A stretch of 8,477 nt of DNA, from the NCBI GenBank assembly GCA_964484185.1, contig CAZAEQ010000078.1:1-8477 (forward strand), in the 5' to 3' direction. The stretch is from F1-120-MAGs238 sp964484185. Its GTDB lineage: Bacteria > Planctomycetota > Phycisphaerae > Phycisphaerales > UBA1924. Shown here piece after piece: positions 5,876-8,477 of this stretch. The notes beneath the pieces were generated by a model. It searched no databases. It was not told the origin of the DNA and saw only the letters and a list, made by a program, of their open reading frames with translations. How positions within the stretch are numbered: the stretch's first letter is position 1; each line of letters opens with the position of its first letter. Made by a program: the position numbers and the translations under genes.

Positions 5876-8477
5876 TCAGTCACAACCGACGCTGAATGTA
5901 TCCACAAAGTCAAGGTAGTCGAAGAAGTCGATCGCGGTGTCACCGTTGAAGTCCGCGGCCGGATCTCCGCTTGAGAACGCATCCACAAAGTCGAGGTAGT
6001 CGAAGAAGTCAACTCCGCCATCGTGGTTGAAGTCGGCGTGGCACGCGGGGGCGAGGGGAACCAGATTGGCTGGAACATCCACCGTGCCGTTGTTGATGAG
6101 GGTGTTGTAGTAGATGCGGCATGAAGTGTTGATCAGCCGACTTCCTACGTTGATTCGCAGTTCGTCGACGTAGATCGCTTCGCACGCGCCTTGGCCAAGG
6201 TTGTCGTTGTCGAAGTTGTCAACCAGCGCCAGTGTGACGTTGCTCGTGGGCGATCCGATGCTGAGAGTGCCGATGGGGTAGTGGCCGGCCATGGTCCGGT
6301 CCAGACCCGCGACATCCGGACCGATGTCGGTGGACATGACTTCCATCGTCTGCTGTGCAGCGACGTTCCTGAACTGGAGCGCGGCGAGCGAGAGATCAAA
6401 TCGCGTGTTGCTGTTGATCGCCACGTCGAAGTGACCCGAGGCCATCTGCATTCGCGCGTTGGCGCCCGCCGTCAGCGTCGCCTGCGTCCCGAGCGTCAGA
6501 CGCGATGCGTTGAAGATGCGGGTCCCCGAGCCCGGAAGGTTCAGCGTGCCGTAGAGCTCGATCGGTTCGCCGGCGAGAGAAGCCAACGTCGAGCTTCCGT
6601 TCAGGGTGAGTGAGGCGGTGGAGGGCATCCGCAGGTCGGAGGTTGAAAGAAGATCGTTCGAACCAATAGTGTTGACCGTCGAGGCCAGCCGCCACGCCGC
6701 GGGCGTGGCCGTGATCTGATAGCCGCTGACGGCGGCCAGCAGGGCGTCAGCGAGAGTCGGGTACGAGATCTCGTTCACATCGTCGCGTGCAACGGTGAAG
6801 TCATCGGCGGGAAGCTCAAACATCGACGCCGAGCCTTGGTCGGTGTTGGTCCCCACTCTGTTGTTTCTCGCACCTACGAGGGCAGTGTCGCCGGAGAGGG
6901 CGACGGAGTAGCCGAACAGGTCGGACGCCGCGCCGTCCGTGGCGTTAAGCCGGGCCCGCTCGGTCCAGTTCGTGCCCCCGGGGTCGCGGGTGAAGACATA
7001 CGCCGAGCCCTGTTCGATGTTCGCGCCGACGGCGTCGACGAACGCCCCCACAATCGCCGTGTCGCCCGAGAGAGCGACGGAGATGCCGAACTGGTCGCCC
7101 GCCGCGCCGTCCGTGGCGTTGAGTCGAGCCTGTTGGGTCCACGTCGTGCCCGAGCGGGTGAAGATGTAGGCTGAACCCTGGTCGATTCTGCCGCCCACAT
7201 CGTCATGGGACGCTCCGACGATGGCCGTGTCGCCCGAGAGGGCGACGGAGTCGCCGAAGTAGTCGTCCGCCGCGCCGTTCGTGGCGGTGAGCTGAGCTTG
7301 CTGGGCCCAGGTTGTACCGGAGCGGGTGAAGATGTAGGCTGAACCCTGGCTGATGTTGCCGCCCACATTGTCGAAGAAGGCCGCCACCAAGGCCGTGTTG
7401 CCCGAGATCGCCACGGACTTACCGAAGAAATCGCCCGCTGTGCCGTTGGTGGCGTTGAGTCGAGCCTGTTGGGTCCACGTCGTGCCCGAGCGGGTGAAGA
7501 CATACGCCGAGCCCTGATTGAAGTTGCCGCTCACTCCCACTTCGTCGAAGGGCGCTGCGACGATGGCCGTGTCGCCCGAAAGGGCAACGGCCATGCCGAA
7601 ACGGTCGCCCACTGTGCCGTCGGTGGCGTCGAGTCGAGCCTGTTGGGTCCACGTCGTGCCCGAGCGGGTGAAGATGTAGGCTGAACCCTGGTCGATGTTG
7701 CCGCCCACATCGTCCTGGAACGCTCCGACGATGGCCGTGTCGCCCGAGAGAGCGACGGAGATGCCGAACTGGTCGGACACCGCGCCGTTGGAGGCGATGA
7801 GCTGAGCCTGCTGGGTCCACGTGGTGCCTCCGGGGTTGCGGGTGAAGATGTACGCCGAGCCCTGGTCGGCGTTGCCGCCCACGTCGTCGAAGTACGCCCC
7901 GACGATTGCGGTATCGCCATCGATCGCGACGGAGCAGCCGAAGCGGTCAAGCGCCCCGCCGTCAGCGGCGAGGACTTGCAGGTCGAGGATCCACGTCGAG
8001 CCGAGGCGGGAGAAGACCCAGGCCGAACCTTGGGAGGTATTGCCACTCACTTCGTCAATGCTCGCCCCCACCAGCGCTGTGTCACCTGAGAGGCCGACGG
8101 AGACGCCGAAGCGGTTGCCCTGCTCGGCGCCATCGGGGGCGGTGAGCTTGACTTGCTGGGTCCACGTCGTGCCCACGCGAGTAAAGACGTAGGCCGAACC
8201 CTGGTCGGCGTTGGCGCCGATGTCGTCGAAGTACGCCCCGACCAGCGCCGTGTCGCCCGAGAGAGCAACGGAGATGCCGAAGTTGTCGTTCGCCGCGCCG
8301 TCGGGGGCGGTGAGCCACGCCTGCTGGGTCCAAGTCGTGCCGGAGCGGGTGAAGACGTACGCCGAGCCCTGGTCGGCGTTGGCACCCACGTTATCAAAGC
8401 TCGCCCCCACAATCGCAGTGTCGCCCGAGAGAGCGACGGAGATGCCGAAGTTGTCGCCCGCAGCGCCGTCAGTGGCG
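5876..8477 (-). CDS. Partial: large exported FG-GAP repeat protein with C-terminal GC-type dockerin-like module
   Basis: The 3' part (867 codons seen) of a longer gene; the frame stays open to the window edge and the repeats continue there, so the start and signal peptide lie outside. A GTG at 8408-8410 is only a repeat Val codon, not a start. Below, residue 1 is that Val. Residues up to about 535 are FG-GAP-type repeats, ten counting the edge copy, each like F-G-x-S-V-A-L-S-G-D-T-A-I-V-G-A, then D-Q-G-S-A-Y-V-F-T-R and T-T-W-T-Q-Q-A. FG-GAP units form beta-propeller blades. Residues about 536-788 are a beta-rich region. Residues 789-844 are a dockerin-like double EF-hand ending Gly-Cys-Asp. 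There is no transmembrane anchor at the C-terminus. The protein is probably secreted or surface-held and used for binding or adhesion rather than catalysis; no catalytic motif is seen. The repeat region is visibly richer in GC than the GH95 gene. Organism link (Phycisphaerae) comes mainly from the tail. Confidence 0.88.
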   Translation of the reverse strand, partial: ATDGAAGDNFGISVALSGDTAIVGASFDNVGANADQGSAYVFTRSGTTWTQQAWLTAPDGAANDNFGISVALSGDTALVGAYFDDIGANADQGSAYVFTRVGTTWTQQVKLTAPDGAEQGNRFGVSVGLSGDTALVGASIDEVSGNTSQGSAWVFSRLGSTWILDLQVLAADGGALDRFGCSVAIDGDTAIVGAYFDDVGGNADQGSAYIFTRNPGGTTWTQQAQLIASNGAVSDQFGISVALSGDTAIVGAFQDDVGGNIDQGSAYIFTRSGTTWTQQARLDATDGTVGDRFGMAVALSGDTAIVAAPFDEVGVSGNFNQGSAYVFTRSGTTWTQQARLNATNGTAGDFFGKSVAISGNTALVAAFFDNVGGNISQGSAYIFTRSGTTWAQQAQLTATNGAADDYFGDSVALSGDTAIVGASHDDVGGRIDQGSAYIFTRSGTTWTQQARLNATDGAAGDQFGISVALSGDTAIVGAFVDAVGANIEQGSAYVFTRDPGGTNWTERARLNATDGAASDLFGYSVALSGDTALVGARNNRVGTNTDQGSASMFELPADDFTVARDDVNEISYPTLADALLAAVSGYQITATPAAWRLASTVNTIGSNDLLSTSDLRMPSTASLTLNGSSTLASLAGEPIELYGTLNLPGSGTRIFNASRLTLGTQATLTAGANARMQMASGHFDVAINSNTRFDLSLAALQFRNVAAQQTMEVMSTDIGPDVAGLDRTMAGHYPIGTLSIGSPTSNVTLALVDNFDNDNLGQGACEAIYVDELRINVGSRLINTSCRIYYNTLINNGTVDVPANLVPLAPACHADFNHDGGVDFFDYLDFVDAFSSGDPAADFNGDTAIDFFDYLDFVDTFSVGCD
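5879..6046 (-). other. GC-type dockerin-like double EF-hand module
   Basis: The last 56 residues hold two calcium loops. Loop one has Asp793, Asn795, Asp797, Asp801 and Asp804; loop two has Asp820, Asn822, Asp824, Asp828 and Asp831, matching EF-hand positions 1, 3, 5, 9 and 12. Each is followed by the same helix, FFDYLDFVD. Cys790 and Cys843 bracket the module and may form a disulfide clasp. This matches the GC-type dockerin tails of Phycisphaerae; by analogy with cellulosomal dockerins it may dock to a surface partner, but no cohesin is in view. Confidence 0.85.
5901..6010 (-). repeat. Direct repeat of 29 bp in the dockerin, period 81 bp
   Basis: Bases 5901-5929 and 5982-6010 are the same 29-mer except for one base (A versus G at the twelfth position). 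The 81-base period equals 27 codons and matches the duplication of the EF-hand. Such near identity at DNA level points to recent duplication or conversion between the two halves. Confidence 0.9.
6047..6805 (-). other. Beta-rich, probably solenoid-like region between propeller and dockerin
   Basis: About 253 residues with short beta-strand runs separated by Gly, Asn and Ser. It begins with YPTLADALLAAVSG, a phrase typical of the lead-in of parallel beta-helix proteins, and continues with LTLNGSSTLASLAG, YGTLNLPGSGTRI and LTLGTQATLTAGA. Near the end come an acidic stretch VDNFDNDN, then EAIYVDELRINVGSRL and IYYNTLINNGTV, which resemble a stretch I have seen ahead of dockerin tails in planctomycete proteins. 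Cys743 and Cys764 could pair. A beta-solenoid fold is inference; no catalytic residues are recognisable. Confidence 0.5.
6808..8477 (-). repeat. Tandem FG-GAP coding repeats, period 168-174 bp
   Basis: Ten units can be phased by the codon for F in the FG motif, whose first base lies at 8449, 8281, 8110, 7942, 7768, 7600, 7426, 7258, 7090 and 6916. Spacing is 56, 57 or 58 codons, so every length change keeps frame. The variants come from one- or two-residue additions in linkers, such as NPGG for SG or VGVSGN for VGGN. The classic integrin calcium loop DxDxDG is absent, fitting the FG-GAP_2-like subtype. The last unit (6916 onward) decays after GSASMF, marking the end of the propeller. The array continues beyond the window. 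Confidence 0.92.

Noticed and set aside
6874..7503. Out-of-frame repeats rich in Arg, Pro and Ser within the FG-GAP array, with matching frames at 7419-7820, 7531-8046 and 8047-8412.
   Set aside because: They arise because the DNA repeat keeps a multiple-of-three period, so all frames look repetitive. The FG-GAP frame alone has family motifs.
6808..8477. The regular array as a CRISPR or other non-coding repeat.
   Set aside because: Units are 168-174 bases, contiguous without unique spacers, and encode a continuous conserved protein repeat.

Overview
The window looks like a piece of a planctomycete chromosome, most likely class Phycisphaerae. The strongest clue is the C-terminal tail of the last gene. 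It is a double EF-hand, dockerin-like module with two near-copies of a D-F-N-x-D...D-F-F-D-Y-L-D-F motif, and it ends in Gly-Cys-Asp. This is the 'GC-type dockerin' tail I know from that group. Large exported lipoproteins, a toroid (prenyltransferase/squalene-oxidase-like) protein and moderately high GC fit the same picture. This placement is inference; there is no rRNA or other marker in the window.

Layout. From 40 to 2814, two minus-strand genes lie head to tail with 42 bases between them, probably one transcript: an exported alpha/alpha-toroid protein (1627-2814), then a lipoprotein with an N-terminal carbohydrate-binding-like or DOMON-like beta domain and a C-terminal endonuclease/exonuclease/phosphatase domain (40-1584). 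A divergent intergenic region (2815-2960) separates them from a plus-strand gene (2961-5753). That gene encodes a lipoprotein alpha-L-fucosidase of glycoside hydrolase family 95 with an intact catalytic set and an extra jelly-roll-like domain nested in its N-terminal domain. A perfect 13-bp stem hairpin (5786-5815) lies between this gene and the convergent last gene and can serve as a terminator on both strands.

The last gene (5876-8477, minus, 5' end outside the window) encodes a very repetitive exported surface protein. It has at least ten FG-GAP-type beta-propeller repeats of 56-58 residues, a beta-rich middle region and the dockerin-like tail. The DNA of the repeats is a mosaic of nearly identical blocks, suggesting recent duplication or gene conversion.

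Functionally, all four proteins appear exported, and three carry likely binding or attachment modules. The fucosidase fits a lifestyle of degrading fucose-containing polysaccharides such as algal or mucin-like glycans. Nothing shows that the four genes form one pathway. I found no mobile element, CRISPR array, tRNA, rRNA or phage gene, and no convincing new defence or signalling system. The parts most worth following are the domain architectures and the repeat mosaic.
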